Shown piece by piece: positions 45,790 to 58,440 of a stretch of 64,000 nucleotides of DNA (within the stretch, counting starts at the first letter, position 1; the number at the start of each line of letters is the position of its first letter). The notes under the pieces are model-generated. The model was not told the DNA's origin, ran no database searches, and saw only the letters and a list, made by a program, of their open reading frames with translations. The position numbers and the translations under genes are program-made. This DNA comes from Aspidiotus rigidus (lineage: Eukaryota; Arthropoda; Insecta; Hemiptera; Diaspididae), in assembly GCA_035079385.1 (NCBI GenBank), contig JAVHKY010000034.1, positions 496,001 to 560,000 of the forward strand, written 5' to 3'.

Positions 45790-46060
45790 GGGGGCGAAAA
45801 AACGTCCGTCGTGCCGTCCGGAAAGCCGGAGAAGCTTGGAGCTCGAAAATTCTCCAAGTCCCTCTCCTATCATACATATCTCGAAGGTCGAAATTTTTCA
45901 AGTCCCCTTCCTATAAATATAGCTTGCCTGTGACGTTACAATTTGATGACGTCATAGGTCAGCCTCGTGACGTCACAATTTATATTTTTCAGATTCCACG
46001 CGTCGCATAAAACAGGTTCCCTGCCACCCTTTGTTTAACTCCAATAAATAACCCGTGAGT
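45790..46060 (+). repeat. Second copy of the CCGTCCG..CAGGTTCCCTG repeat
   Basis: ACGTCCGTCGTGCCGTCCGG (45802-45821) parallels 44761-44783. Inverted 45-bp units follow (45840-45912), then two CGTGACGTCACAATTT/TGACGTCATAGG sites (45931-45975) and ATAAAACAGGTTCCCTG (46015-46031). This indicates a composite dispersed repeat. Confidence 0.5.
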
Positions 46061-47559
46061 TTTTCAAGAATGAGGGAACATAATTATAAATGAAGGTCCC
46101 AGTTTGAGACCGATACTACGGTCATGGCTCGACTATATCAAAAACCAGAGCGTTTACAAAATTTGATTCCGAAACATTTCTTCATGTCCTCCACTGAGGC
46201 GCTGAGAGGCCGTCACGTTGAGTTCTCGAACAAATTTCTCGAAATAACGACTCGATTCTCGTCATTTTATTGCCTGAAACAAACGAAAAAATTTCTCGCT
46301 GCTCATCGTCACTTTTTCGGAAACGCAAATAATCTCACCTAAAAAATCTGGAGGGATTCGAGCAGAGGGTTTTCTTGTGCGGTGTCTTCGTAGCGAGAGC
46401 ACAAATTACGATGATAAAAAACGTACGCTCTTTTCGTAAATTGCTTCCAGGATGAGACGTATTCCCACGTCAAATTTTAGTTTTCTGCGTAAAAAAGCAA
46501 TTTGAATGAAATCGATTTGATGTCAAATTTATTTCATATAGATTTCCTTTTCTTTTTTCCTCCCGAGCAAATATTTTGCGAAGGACCTAGACGTTGTATA
46601 TTTGCGACTGAATTTTCCTCGCTAAATAATGAAATTTCATTAAATTTTTCAAGGACCGTCGTCGCGAGAGTAATATAGGTAATGTTTGTCGTCAACAACA
46701 TGAGTTTCCTCTGTATTGTTATTCGTTTGTAAGTCTCATGGGAAGCGACTACACGTAACTAAAGCGACTAAGAAGTATTTCTGGTCAGAAGCATACGTGA
46801 TGGGTATAGGCTTGATATTACCTTTTCCATTTCCCCAACTATACCTACATAGATTAGGTTGATCCTTTTTTCCTTGAATCAGAATTTCGCGAATCTGCGT
46901 AAGTACAGCTTGAACATGCGGAGTGAATATATTAATTTCTTACTAGTTCTACGAAGTGAACAAAGCGAACGAGAAAAAATAGAGACAAATTAATAATTAA
47001 AAGGAGAACACACCTGCACGGATTCCTTTAAACACAAATTTTTCCACCACTTATCGAAAAAAAAAAAGCATTGAAAAATACTCGTCCAAGATTGTTTAGA
47101 AACAACGTTGGTTTTACATTTTTTGTTTTCGCAAAAGGTAGGGCACGATGTTGATTTTTTCTTTTCTTCCTCGGCATTATTTTAATTAAATTTCCAATTA
47201 GGTCTACGTTGGCTAATTGCCGTCTAATTTTGGCGAGTAAAAAGGGTGCCACGCACCATTTTCAAGTCGAGAGTGATACAGACGGAAAATGAAAATATTT
47301 TTAATGGTCGACCAGTTGAATCTCAATTGAAAAATGTTGGAAGAATTACCTTCAACTCTTTATACACTCGGGTAGTCACCAGCAATTACATATTATTATT
47401 TTGAAAGAAAGAAACTCGAGCAATATTTATTCTTCTAATTCCAGTTTAAAACGTTGCAGTAATAATGTTTAAAATACATATGGATTCTGAGTACGTGCCC
47501 TTGACAGAATATGAAACTCGATTTCATGAGTTTCGAATCATTACCCGTCCATTTCCTCT
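46061..47559. other. No gene recognised
   Basis: Short frames only, including 46124-46342 and 47028-47252, which carry no motif. Confidence 0.45.
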
Positions 47560-48400
47560 TTTCCGACTCAACTTCACCCAAATTATCTTCAGTCTATGGG
47601 TTCCACAGAACGAAGACATCGGAGCCATGCACTAAAATACATTACTCCCGCTTCTTCACCATAATTATGCAATCGTAAAACCCTGATCCCTCTTGAAGAG
47701 TACCTATGCTCTTTATAAAGTTCAAAATTTTGCCATCCACATCTGCATCGGTGCTCTCGATCTAGCCCCATCCTAACATGTGAGAGGGATCAAGATACCA
47801 CCGAAAAGAACTAACAGCTAATCTCTACTCCCTTGGTCCCCAATCTAAGATCCCTGTCATAAACTTACTTAAGCAAGTCATTTACCAACATAGGCCACTT
47901 CTTCAGCTATTTCCTATCCAAAAATATGAACTCCCTTTCTTTCCTCCCTTTCTGACTAGAGTACCACCTCATTTTGATTACCTTATTTCCTTGGGCCGTA
48001 CTCTAGACCAATGACTGCGTAAATTATTCGAATTTACCATCACTTCTGCTCCACTACTTCAGTCACTTCCCGGTGCCACCGTTTGCTTTACAGACGGTTC
48101 AGAATTCAATAATCGAGTTAGCTTTGTATTTTCAATCACCGCTTCTTGAATTATAACCATCCATGCCTGGACTCTCGTTACTCGCTTCTCTTCTCGGATC
48201 ACTCAACCCGCTTGTAAGCCTCCCAACACTCTCCATCACCCTAGTCCTCCAAGTCACGGCTCATGATGTCATACTTGTAGATTTTAGAGTTGAGGTACGA
48301 GTCCTTAGCCTCCGCGGCCATTTATTAAACTATACTAGGCATCCTATTAGCCTTCATGAAACCAGGCCTAATATGAAGCAGTATACAAGCCTATACTAAA
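47560..48400 (+). pseudogene. Jockey/I-like non-LTR fragment: RT thumb and RNase H start
   Basis: Plus strand: LLKSTYALYKVQNFAIHICI followed by GALDLAPS (about 47690-47775) matches the thumb segment (HNxxLRIxxGAxRTSP). After a linker, FLTRVPPHFDYLISL and then LPGATVCFTDGSEFNNR (about 48065-48120) give the first RNase H catalytic Asp in TDGS. Frameshifts and stops abound. It is a separate, more decayed copy than 44314-45660, on the same strand and ~2 kb downstream. Its ends are estimates. Confidence 0.65.
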
Positions 48401-50034
48401 TCACTTATAGATTACAAGGATGAGGGGAGATGGTTTGAACTCGCAGATTTCAGAATCAGGCTCGAGGTCACGCTTGATGAAGTCACCAGTTGATGACGTC
48501 ACAATTTACTATAAAGGGAGAGAAGAGATAGTATACAGAATTGTTAAGGGGGGGGGGCTCGTGGGAGTGGTGTGAATTGGCCAGGAGCTAGGACTCAGGC
48601 TTACTTGCAAAATTCCAGAATCATGTCGCGGTTTCCTTTCCGGGAGGTGAGAGGACCACTCGCGGGGATGGTGTGAACTCGCAAATTTTGAATTGGGGAC
48701 TATAGGATTCAGGAAACTTCAGGAAATACATGAAACATGTCAACATAAATACATATAAAAACGACTGTAAACATCACTTAATGACAAATTTTTCACAAAA
48801 AGACCGAAGACATCGTCAACTTTATCTATAATTTATTCTGTAACCTCGCCTATCTCTTTCCTGGAGTACTAAAGCTAGCCCAGTACAGCTGCTTTTACTT
48901 TCTCTTCCAACTCCTTTGTTTGCTATAGAGTAGGTGGATATATTGACAGAAGAAGATAAAGACGTCCTCTTTCTCAGCCGGTCAAAAGGGAAAATCCAAG
49001 AAATTCGCAGTCATTCAATCTATTTTAGCCACTGCAAGGCGAAAATTCTACCAAAACTTTATTGCGGTAGTCCATAGTGCTGTAGCTTTCAAAGGTTTCA
49101 AAGGCGAGAATCAAAACTTTATTAATGTGGGTAGATCCGACCTACACGAATCCTTTGCACGTGTTTCGCGTAAACGTCACGAGGTAAATGTCGAATCACG
49201 TGCACGATTTGATAGCGAGACCAAACGAGGTCACGAAAAACCGCGTTTCAACAATCCATTCTCACCACGTTGATAAACAAAAGATATGAATCGTAAAGTA
49301 AAGCACATGCATTTAATCTGTGTCCAGTTGAAGAAACGACACACTGTACAAGAAAATTACCCTCAGTCACGTTTTTTTTCTTTTTTTCCTGGCTCAAAGT
49401 TCCTATATGTAATGCCTCACTGTAGCCTCGGATGTCAATCGATAAATCGTCTTTCACCATTACCTTTGACTGATGCACCTTTTCCTAATTACAGGGAAGT
49501 TGAGCTCGATAATTGAGGAACACAAAGAAGGAGTTTTTCGAGATCGACGTACTGATTTCACTCTACTAGAAATAAGTTGACTTTTGCGGACAAGAAATAA
49601 TGAAACTAGCGAGCTTTCTCGTATACAAGTAATTTAAGATTCTAGACGAAAAAAAAAGAAATTATCTACAAAGTCTGAATTCGTTTTTGAAACATTCGTA
49701 AAAAAAAAATGGTTTCGAATACATATTCTCGAGATAATTTACATAATCATATAAAAAACGTCGCTTTAGCGGATGCTTATTTAAATTACGTATTCACATA
49801 TCGCAATGAAATCTTTTGCTGGAGGCGCTCTCATACGCAGGGCTGAAAACACTTACTCTGATGAAAAAATGAGTATGTAGTTAGACACGAATTTCTTTTT
49901 ATATACCTCCTGGGGCTAAGCTCTTAATTTATTTTCTCGCTATTAGTCCAGCTCGGGACGAAATTTATTTATTTTTTATTCATTTACACGAAGTGAATTT
50001 GTATTCATTATTAAAGTATAACACTATACTCGTA

Positions 50035-50071
<37 letters not shown>

Positions 50072-50739
50072 TAAAAAAGTCCTACGAAAAAGTAGAAGCT
50101 TGTTTAAAATTCAAAAATAATGTGGGTTGCAGCAAACGTGTAAAATGAGGGTGTACTTTATGTCGCGTTTTTCGGTTAACAATGCTTAGAACAGAATCAC
50201 GATTTGGTGCATGCCTTTTCTGGTGAAGATGATTAAAACTTGCTCAGCAAGTAGGACGTTGTTCAATTATTAAGGGACTGACGGAAGTGTCAAAACAAGG
50301 ATTGTGAATTTAGGTACAAAAGGTAAGAACTGTAGCCTACGAATATCTGATCACGTAGAAGGGTATTCAGCCAATTTACTCGAATTGTACAGAATGATAA
50401 GCGGACAGTATATATTACACCCCTAGCTATCTTCGCATTGCCTCATTCTCTGAAAAAAAAAAAGTCTGCTCTTAAATCATGCAAGAGAATTTAGGTACAA
50501 AGTCTGCCACGAAGTGCGTATGAACGACGTCGTTCTTCTCTTCTCCAATCTCTCTCCTGTGAATAAATTTTTCAGCGACGACCAATTTCCTCAACTTGGT
50601 TGCTTATTGAGAATAACCACGAGAAAAAAGAGCGAGCATTTCGCGTGGAAATTTGCATTGATTTTCAACACTTATAGGGTCTGGCAGGTTTCAAGGTTCT
50701 CGTAAGCTCGAACATCTCGAACTACAACTTGCCGGGAGG
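48401..50739. other. No gene recognised
   Basis: A G run lies at 48550-48557. A phrase with GTGTGAACTCGCAAATTT / GAACTCGCAGATTT recurs at 48435 and 48680. A 32-base A run lies at 50036-50067. Frames at 49248-49516 overlap on both strands and lack motifs. Confidence 0.45.
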
Positions 50740-51540
50740 ACGGCGACGACAGATATCGATTTCAGGTCGATAGAAAAATTAGGCGAACTTGACTTCAGAT
50801 CGATGTCGTAAATTGAGGATGATTTAAAATCGATTGGCGTACATTAACAGAGAACCACAAACAGGGCAGGCTGTACTATAAGGCAACTTGGCCGCAGCCT
50901 TGGGCAACCAAATTTTTATGGTGGCCCAAGATTAAAGCAAAGAAGAAAAATCCTAAGTATCAGGTTGTGAAGGGAAACTGAAGAGGGCGACCGCGGCATA
51001 AAGTCGTTCGCCTAGGGTGGGTGGCAAATTAGGTAAAGACTACAAATCAACTTGAAATGAACAATTGATTTCAGGTCGGTAGAATTGTTAAAGAAGTCGA
51101 CTTTGGAATTGACTTCAAATCCACGCAAAATCGATCGGCCTTCACTATCACAGAAGTACAAATCGACTTGAAATCGACTTTCCACTGCAGTCTATTTCAA
51201 GTCAATATCAAGAATTTTGGAGAAGTTGACTCAAAATCGACTCCAGATAGACGCTGATTTGAGGTCGATTTGGAGTAGACCAATGTACAAATATGTCATC
51301 GATGAGCGACAAATCGACTTATATCGACTTGACAGAGCACTCGATTGTAGGTCAATAAAAAATCACCTGACACATAAGTTAAAACGGTTTCGACCACATC
51401 GGCCTGATATTGACCGTTGACATCAAAAAAGAGGTCGATTTCAACAATTATAATGGACGCAATTTTGATTACGACTTTCAAATAAGTAAATTTTTGGTGA
51501 ACCCCGAGTGTCAAGCTGAAATCGACAAAGTTCGAAGGGT
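50740..51540 (+). repeat. TCGACTT/AAATCGAC repeat array
   Basis: This is the densest example of the family: CAAATCGACTTGAAATCGAC (51170-51190), GTTGACTCAAAATCGACTCC (51225-51245), GGTCGATTTGGAGTAGACC (51263-51281) and CGACTTATATCGACTTGAC. Phrases such as GGCGTACATTAACAGAGAAC (50836) and GGCCTTCACTATCACAGAAG (51138) suggest a unit of roughly 140-150 bases, poorly conserved. Block 51225-51282 matches the reverse complement of 53510-53560. A MITE interrupts it at 50862-51038. Confidence 0.7.
50862..51038. mobile_element. 177-bp hAT-like insertion in the TCGA array
   Basis: The flanks ACCACAAA (50854-50861) and ACTACAAA (51039-51046) agree at 7 of 8 bases. Removing the insert makes the flanking array read continuously (..ACCACAAATC-ACTTGAAAT..). 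The insert begins CAGGGCAGGCTGTACTATAA and contains GGCAACTTGG..GCCTTGGGC, a style frequent in hAT ends. The right end is not a good inverse of the left. Confidence 0.5.
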
Positions 51541-51794
51541 TATAGTTAGTAGGAAGGGGGTTTGGGGAAAATTCCGACCAACCAACAATGTATCATAAGG
51601 CACCGAAAAAATTCACCTTTCCATATGAAAAAGGGGACTTCAGTTTGCTTCCTCATTAAAAAGAGTCCTTCTCGCCTTCCTTAACGCAACTAATAAAAGA
51701 TGATAGGCTATTCCACGGCCAGCGAACGAAGTGAGCTGCCATTGTTTTGACATGTTCCATGTCTTTTCTCTCGCCGGACCTCGATTTTGAAACT

Positions 51795-52210
51795 CGCGAG
51801 TACACCCCCCCCCCCCCCCCCCGTCAAGAGAAATCTCTACCCCGTGGGTGATTCAGAAATTCGCGAGTACACCCCGCGTAATAATAATAAATAATTAATT
51901 AATAATTAAATAATTATATAATTAAATAATTAAATAATTAAATAATTAAATAATTAAATAAATAAATAAATAAATAATTAAATAATTAATATAATTAATA
52001 ATTAGAAAATTTTCCAAGTCCCTCTTCGTATCATATATGGCTGGATAGTCGAAATTTTTCCAAGTCCCCTAGACTTGAATTGTCTCATACCATTCCAATA
52101 CAACAGCGAGACAGGGGGCGAACGAGCGGAGCGAGTTCGCGCTACCTCATATTTCTCATAGAAGACTTGAATTTTCTCATACCATTCCAATACAACAGCG
52201 AGATCGCTCG
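51795..52210. repeat. Simple-repeat and tandem block
   Basis: A C run (51806-51822), an AATTAAAT-type microsatellite (51884-52005), 45-bp-family fragments (52005-52070) and a 92-base-period duplication follow each other. In the duplication AGACTTGAATTGTCTCATAC at 52070 matches 52163, each copy ending AACAGCGAGA. GTTCGC/GCGAAC palindromic pieces lie between. Confidence 0.75.
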
Positions 52211-53419
52211 TTCGCCCCACGAAAGTTGATACCTCAAAATATAGAACACCACAATTACCTCAAAATATTTCTCATAGAAGACTTATACGACGCCAAGATA
52301 GGTAAAGGGGTAAACAAATAATATCTCACGAACACTTGACCTAGTAGAAGCCTAGAATGAAATATTTCAAGATGACTGATAAAATATAAAAGACATGGAA
52401 CATGATTTTCATTTATTTGGCTATGCCAGAAAATTTTTTTGCAGTATTTTATTGTTTTTTCTTTTTCTCCATCAATGCAATCGTCAAATAACTTGGAATT
52501 TTTCTTCATTTGTTACAGGTAATTCATTTTTATAGAGAAGATATTGTGAAAGCTGAACAACTCTATCCGTAAGTTGATAGTAAGTAACTTATATTTCTAA
52601 AAAATAAAATAATGTTCAATGAGACAAAATTGTGAAATCCTGTTATTTTAAATATTTTACTGTCCTATCTACATGGTAAAATATCAATAGGTACTAAACA
52701 ATACTTATAGCAAGAGTATGTGAGTGGGTCTTGCGTCTATTCAACTCAAATCAATTTGAAGAAAATTTTTTACGAACAAATTTCTCCTCTCATACTCGTC
52801 CTTGGTATGTAACAAAAGGAGAGAATTGAATTCTTATACGATTTAGATTTCTCGTAGCTCTACGTCTAGATTCTGCGCAAATAAAATGTAACAATTTCGT
52901 ATTACCTTTTCGCTTCTCAACTTTCGTATAAATACTTCTAATGCAGAGGAAAGACTGGAGTGATTCTCTTATGACGGCAATGATGATACGCTTGAATATG
53001 TTTTATCTATATTTTATGTCTACTTTACAGAACGAAAATGAGAAATCGTTTTTCCTCGAGGAATAATCGCTCTACAATAAAGAAGTGTGGCGAGCTGTCC
53101 CTAGATTTATCGTATTTGTAACACGTATCTAGAAAATATTTCTTATCTAGACAGATTTTATGCAATTTTTGACTCGAAGAGTTACGATAAAAGCATAAAT
53201 TGTTCCGAAGTCGACGAGAATCGAAAGCGAGGGCAAAGAATAAAATAAAAAATGAGTACAGCAATAATAAAAATACAAAAAATCTGAATTCTCCGCCCTC
53301 CCTCGCGTATTCTTTTTACAATAATACACAAAAACTCTATCGTCAAAATCGAATCGTCAAATTTTCGATATTTCTCAAGGAATCTGCATGAACTTCTTTT
53401 ACTCCTTATGCTTTTTGCA
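52211..53419. other. No gene recognised
   Basis: Minus-strand frames at 52255-52509 and 53025-53329 are low-complexity and without motifs. Confidence 0.45.
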
Positions 53420-53900
53420 CATTTGTCACGTCGAGTTCAAGTTGATTTTGAGTCAACTTTTTAGAATTAATTGTTATCGATTTCAAAACAGTCGATCTTC
53501 AATGCTCTGGAGATGTGCGCTGGTCGACTTCAAATCGACGTCGATCCGGAGTCGATGTACAGTCATCTCCTTACAACATTTTGTCTACTTGGTGACTGCG
53601 CTACTCACAGAAAGAGCGTGCAGGCATATAAAGTACCCATTAAGAATTTCGATCATATTTGACAATGACCCAATTTCGACGTCGATTTTTCGTGGAAATT
53701 AAAGTCTTATACCAGATGTTGACTCATTCCTGACCTTGAGTCTGAAACTAAGGACTTATCTGAAACCTTATTAGATTGTCTATTAATTGAAAACAAAGCA
53801 ATATCGACATCAATTTGCAAGTCTTTGGCCAATGAATGACCTATAATCGACCCAAAACTCGTTTTTTAGTCGACATTAATCTCATATCAGTCATCAACTC
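53420..53900 (-). repeat. TCGA-motif repeat, uninterrupted copy
   Basis: It contains GGTCGACTTCAAATCGACGT and CGATCCGGAGTCGATG (53520-53563), CGACGTCGATTTTTCG (53679) and CGACATCAATTTGCAAGTC (53805). It aligns in order with 42474-42540 and then 43180-43400. Relative to 50740-51540 it is reversed. Confidence 0.65.
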
Positions 53901-56889
53901 ACAAAAACACATCATGAACAATTCGGACTGGGCTTATAAGCCTTTCACACTTCGGGTTCTTAATGCGGATAGTATAAGTGTTTGCCTGATTTGTTATCAA
54001 ACTCGTAGTCAAACAAAAATTCAAGTTTTTATTTTCAAATAATTTTTGTAATTTTGTGGATTATATTTACATTTTACCATCCCGTCAAGAAGCAAAAATA
54101 AAAATCTGCCCAAAACTTCCAAGAATTTTGTCAATTTTTCAATCTGAATTTTCTCATTTTGATAATATGACTATGTGTATGATAAGAAAAATGTAAACAA
54201 ACCTCAAGTGTGACAGGCTTATTGTAGGTGCGCCAGCGTCGATTGAAGGAATATTGATTGATAAGCGAACGATTTTTAAATTTTCTTCAAATTACTCAAA
54301 ACGAAGCGATTTTGAAGAAAAAACATCCAGAACCAAATTGAAAGAAAGTAAAATTGCCTATAAGATGATATGATTTTCAATTAAATGAATCGGAGCAATT
54401 TCTTATTTCGCATAAGAATTACATTGAAGAAATTATTGACGATAGCGACACCTACAATATGCCCAGTTCGAATAGACTACATTGTTGTGACGTCACAAGG
54501 CAATTTTAGGTCCGCAATAACTTATCCCTAGTCCCTACTTGCTTGTTGCGGTTCAAAACAAAAAAAAAATGCTCCATAAGAATTACGCAGGAACGTACGA
54601 CCTTGCGTTTAGATTATTTTAAAAACAAGCAATAACTCAAGAACCGCAGATACACTTTCAAACACTTGAGAACTTCCTAATTCTGAATATAAACAAACGT
54701 AATTAATTGCGTACTTATTTCCGATTTTTTAATTTGAACGTGTGATCGAAACGTTCCAGTGTATTTCTTATGAGAATCCATATGATAATAAATTATAGAT
54801 CACATTCGAGGGTTTTTGAGTGTCTTTGCGGCTTGTTGGTAGGGAATCAACGATAAATGACGTCACGACGAATTTGATTTCATCGATAGTTTTCGTGGCA
54901 TATCCTCGAGATTCTTATAGACTGAAGGAAAACGAGATTCTATTACTGAAAGGGGAAAACATGTATAAGTAATTTGGCTATGCATGTGCTTAGGTGTCGT
55001 TGTTGATCAACTCTAAATAGAATGCTCATTAAGTGTATCCTCACGAGAATAATTTTCGAGGACCTCTTCGGTGATACAGAATGTCGGTATCACTAAATAA
55101 ATTGTAAGTCAGTTTTCTTCCACTCTCGCTGCGAAATCGCTTCATCACTAAAGGTAGAACCTCCGGAATTTCATCAGACTTCGTTAACGGTAATACCCGC
55201 ATTTTGAAACAATTAAATTTTCCACCTCTCGTATAGATACATAGATAGTCAGCACTTCAAATTATAACGGTAGCGTCCACTTTGCATTCAAAAGCACTGG
55301 GTAACAAAGTGGAAGCTTACGATCCGAGCGTGAGTTTGATTACGTAATTGTACCGCGATACCTATCAACATTTTAATTGAGGGATGTGTGAGAACAAGCA
55401 CGAATCTGATGACGGCTTTTGTATCGAATACAACTCTATTTCGACGGTCAGATAACAACCCACTCTCTTATCAATTACTTACTCTTTGAGATGTGTTTTC
55501 CCACCGTAAGATTTACACCATGTACTCGTACTTTTTCTTACCAAAGCTGAAATTGGGAAGTACCTAGATACTGTGTGTGTGTGTGTTGAAGTGCGCGAAA
55601 CGGAGTCGTTGTAAGATAATTTATTATGATAATTATTTTACTAGGGTTCCCCCGAAGGTGTTTCGATTATACTTTGAGTCTTGGAACTTTTCGCCTTGCC
55701 AAACGGAAAGAAACAACTTTCCAAGAAACTTTGCGAGAATCATTCGTGCGAAAATACAAGTAACACTTTCTTTGCCCAGCGATGAGCTCTACGAAAAAGA
55801 ATAAACATTAGCCTACGCGATGCTGGATACAAAGTGTATGTACTTAGATGGTATTAAATCAGATTTACCGGCCTAACGACGCGCTATTGTACCAGCATTT
55901 TACGCTTTTGTTTTATCCGTCGAGTATAGAAGTTAAATCGAAAGGTTTTTACCCGTTCTCTTTCGTATCATAAATTTCGAACTGCGCCAGAGTGAGTTTA
56001 TCTTTTTCGTTGGTTTTCCTTCATTTTGGAAATACGTAAAGTATCTCATTCGCAGCACAGATACAATCTGACGAACATTAGATTCCGCCTTTCAACAATT
56101 CCATATATAGCAGGTTTAAAACAGAATAATAAATGAATTCGTTTAAAGTCCTCTTTTCGAAGAAACTTTCTTGCACGTAGGTATCGCCAAATTTGCGAAA
56201 CAAAAGTGACTCGTTATAATGTCGAGCTGAAAACAAAAGTTCAGAGGGGGACAGTAAAAAAAAAAAAAAAAAAGCTAATTCTTTTTTAATGCCGGTATTT
56301 TATAACACTAGACATTTCACTAATGTAAGTTAATTTCCTGTCGCTACATTTAATTAACGAGAAAATAAAAAAAAAATCACTGAGAGAAGTAGATTTGCTT
56401 AGTTCAGAATTCTCGGCTTGCACTTTGGGTCGAGGATGAAAAATGATTCCAAAAAGGTTGAATAAGTACGCTCTCTTAGGATGTGAAATTTTTTAAGGAA
56501 CTTTGGAAACTCGATTATGAGAAAATAACTCACAAGATGAGTTTGCTGAATGTGAATCTTTCAAAATATTCACTGATTTACTCATACAGAAAAAAGTAGA
56601 TAAAAAGAATAGTACTTTCTTGGTAAGATGATATCTTGGAAAGAGACGCTCTGATGAAAGTACTTATTTAATATATATGTGTAACACTCGTAATGATATG
56701 AGTTCGTCCTCGAATATTGCCTTCCTATTCTAAGTACTTTAATCCAGATGCGTAAGGCAGTGAGCGATCAGTCCTATGCGGTGTGTGATATCTCTGTCAA
56801 TTGTTGCATTAGGGCTTGAAAACTCTGGATAAAAAAGGATTTTGATCAAGCACAATGAGCTATGATTGACTATAATTATGAAGTTTAAA
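53901..56889. other. No gene recognised
   Basis: Frames such as 55577-55804 show no motif. A short (GT)n lies at 55573-55583, and A runs at about 56255-56272 and 56368-56376. Confidence 0.4.
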
Positions 56890-57179
56890 ATACTCATACA
56901 CCACCCACACGACCAGCAATGTAATAGTTATTCATGCACCACCCATAAGATCGAAAAATGAAATATGCGGCGATGCCTTCATTGGATGTGTCTTAATTGC
57001 GTTGATAAGACCATTGAAGGGAGCCTGAATAGCCAAAAGAAGACAGTGCCACAAAAATTTTCCAATCTTTGTGATCCTAATGACCCACAGTGTCGCACTG
57101 ATGGCCAAGAAATAGCATATGTATGCACAAATGAGTAAAATATGTCTTACCGTTTTGGTTTTAGTACATCCAGCCCTTG

Positions 57180-57800
57180 AAACTCTGGTCTCTGCTAGCC
57201 TTTCCCAACTCTCTGCAATGCTATGTCCTCACTGTTTAGCAGGCTGTGAAGTTGATGCCTAAGACATTTCTTCTAGCCACATTCAGGAGCCTACTAAGCA
57301 TACAGTATGGGTGGCCTAGCCATCAGAGCTGTTTTTTTTATTTGCAGTCTCTTGAGGATACAACCCTTGACACTTCTTCAGTTCTTTGATTTACCTTCAG
57401 AAAAGGACCCAACATTCTGATCCGCACACAGAAGCAATGACAATAAAACACCCCTCAATACCGCAACTCTGGTTGGTGGGTTTGATGTTTTTATTGCCAG
57501 AGACGGTAGTAAGCCCTTATGGCACTGGCAATTTGGTTCTTTATTTCTTCATCCAATGCAATATTGCTTGGGGTCACAGTGCTTCCAAGGTAGCAAACTT
57601 GCCAATTATATTACTAGTGAGCCTGAGGGGGTTTCTATTTAAGCAGCATATTGGTTTTTGACACATTTACTGACAGTCAAACATAATGTACAGTAAGTTG
57701 TACTAGGACCTTGGAGAGTGCATTTGCTATTTATAGGTGCTTCAGCTGTACTATGTGGGCTACTAGAACGTAGTCATTGAAGAATTCCCTATTTTTATGG
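57180..57800 (-). pseudogene. RTE-like non-LTR RT C-terminal fragment
   Basis: Minus strand, in order: FFNDYVLVAH (57755-57784), a decayed YADDIVLLA catalytic box; LTVxVSKTxxMLL (about 57660-57680), the GLxINxxKTK block; CYLGSTVTPSNIALDEEIKN (57545-57597) followed by QIASAIRAYYRLWQ, the FxYLGSxxxxxxxxxxEIxxRIxxA block; and WLGHPYCMLSRLLN (57280-57327), the RWxGHxxRM block. This order is typical of RTE-like and related endonuclease-containing RTs. Stops occur between blocks. The N-terminal half is missing. Confidence 0.8.
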
Positions 57801-57982
57801 CACTGTCTACTCGGACATTACTCAAATAAAATTTGCAACTCAAGTGATATTATTTCATTTTCATCTTGTAATTATAATGTGTTGCAGTATTGAGGAACAC
57901 ATCTGCACTATGCATGATTCCTTCCATTGATATCATCAACGCAATTAAGACAAATCCAATGGGCTCATGCACAACCGACTTT

Positions 57983-58244
57983 AATTACAGGCCGGAATAG
58001 TGATTTATTTGACATCAGCGCAGTAGGTGAATCATAACACAGGCGTATATGGGAGTTGGAAAAAAATATTGAAAATATCTAGAAAAATATAAATTTTCAT
58101 GAAAAATTTGAGAGAATGAAAGATGTTGCCCTTAAAATTTTATAGCTAAAAGGGTTGACTGGAATTTTTCGCGAGAGAGGCATTTCACATGTAAAATTTT
58201 CACCTACTGCTCAGTTGCCGGTTTTACTATTCCGGCCTGTAATT
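57983..58244. mobile_element. 262-bp MITE-like element
   Basis: The tips AATTACAGGCCGGAATAG and CTATTCCGGCCTGTAATT are perfect 18-base inverted repeats. Weaker inverse similarity continues to GCAGTAGGTGAA on both sides (~48 bases). Flanks TTAA and TTGA could be a damaged TTAA duplication. It sits in the right inverted arm of 56890-58440. No ORF. Confidence 0.75.
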
Positions 58245-58282
58245 GAAGTCGACGTATCCAATTTTTCAAGATTTATATTGTT

Positions 58283-58413
58283 GATCATATGGGTGGTGCA
58301 TGAATACTGCTATTCTACAGATCATATGGATGGTGCAAGAATAAGTGGAACACTATTGACCATGTAGGTGGTGCGTGAGTAACTGATATTCTACTGATCA
58401 TATGGGTGGTGCA
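58283..58413 (+). repeat. 37/38-bp tandem repeat, 3.5 units
   Basis: GATCATATGGGTGGTGCATG starts at 58283. Variants start at 58320, 58358 (gaccatgtaggtggtgcgtg) and 58395. The unit also carries ATACTGCTATTCTAC. Confidence 0.85.
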
Positions 58414-58440
58414 TTTTTCAGGAGAGTATTTTGAAAGTTT

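Larger units (their letters stand above)
56890..58440. repeat. Inverted arms flanking an RTE-like fragment
   Basis: Left-arm bases 56979-57022 are the inverse of 57919-57960 (core ATCAACGCAATTAAGACA and ATCCAATG). The more distal left bases 56893-56950 (CACCACCCATAAGATC, TTATTCATGCACCACCC) are inverses of the tandem at 58283-58413. In the right arm these two blocks are pushed apart by the MITE at 57983-58244. Confidence 0.65.

Noticed and set aside
57386..57661. 91-codon plus frame
   Set aside because: Antisense shadow of the RTE-like RT fragment, whose conserved blocks are all on the minus strand.
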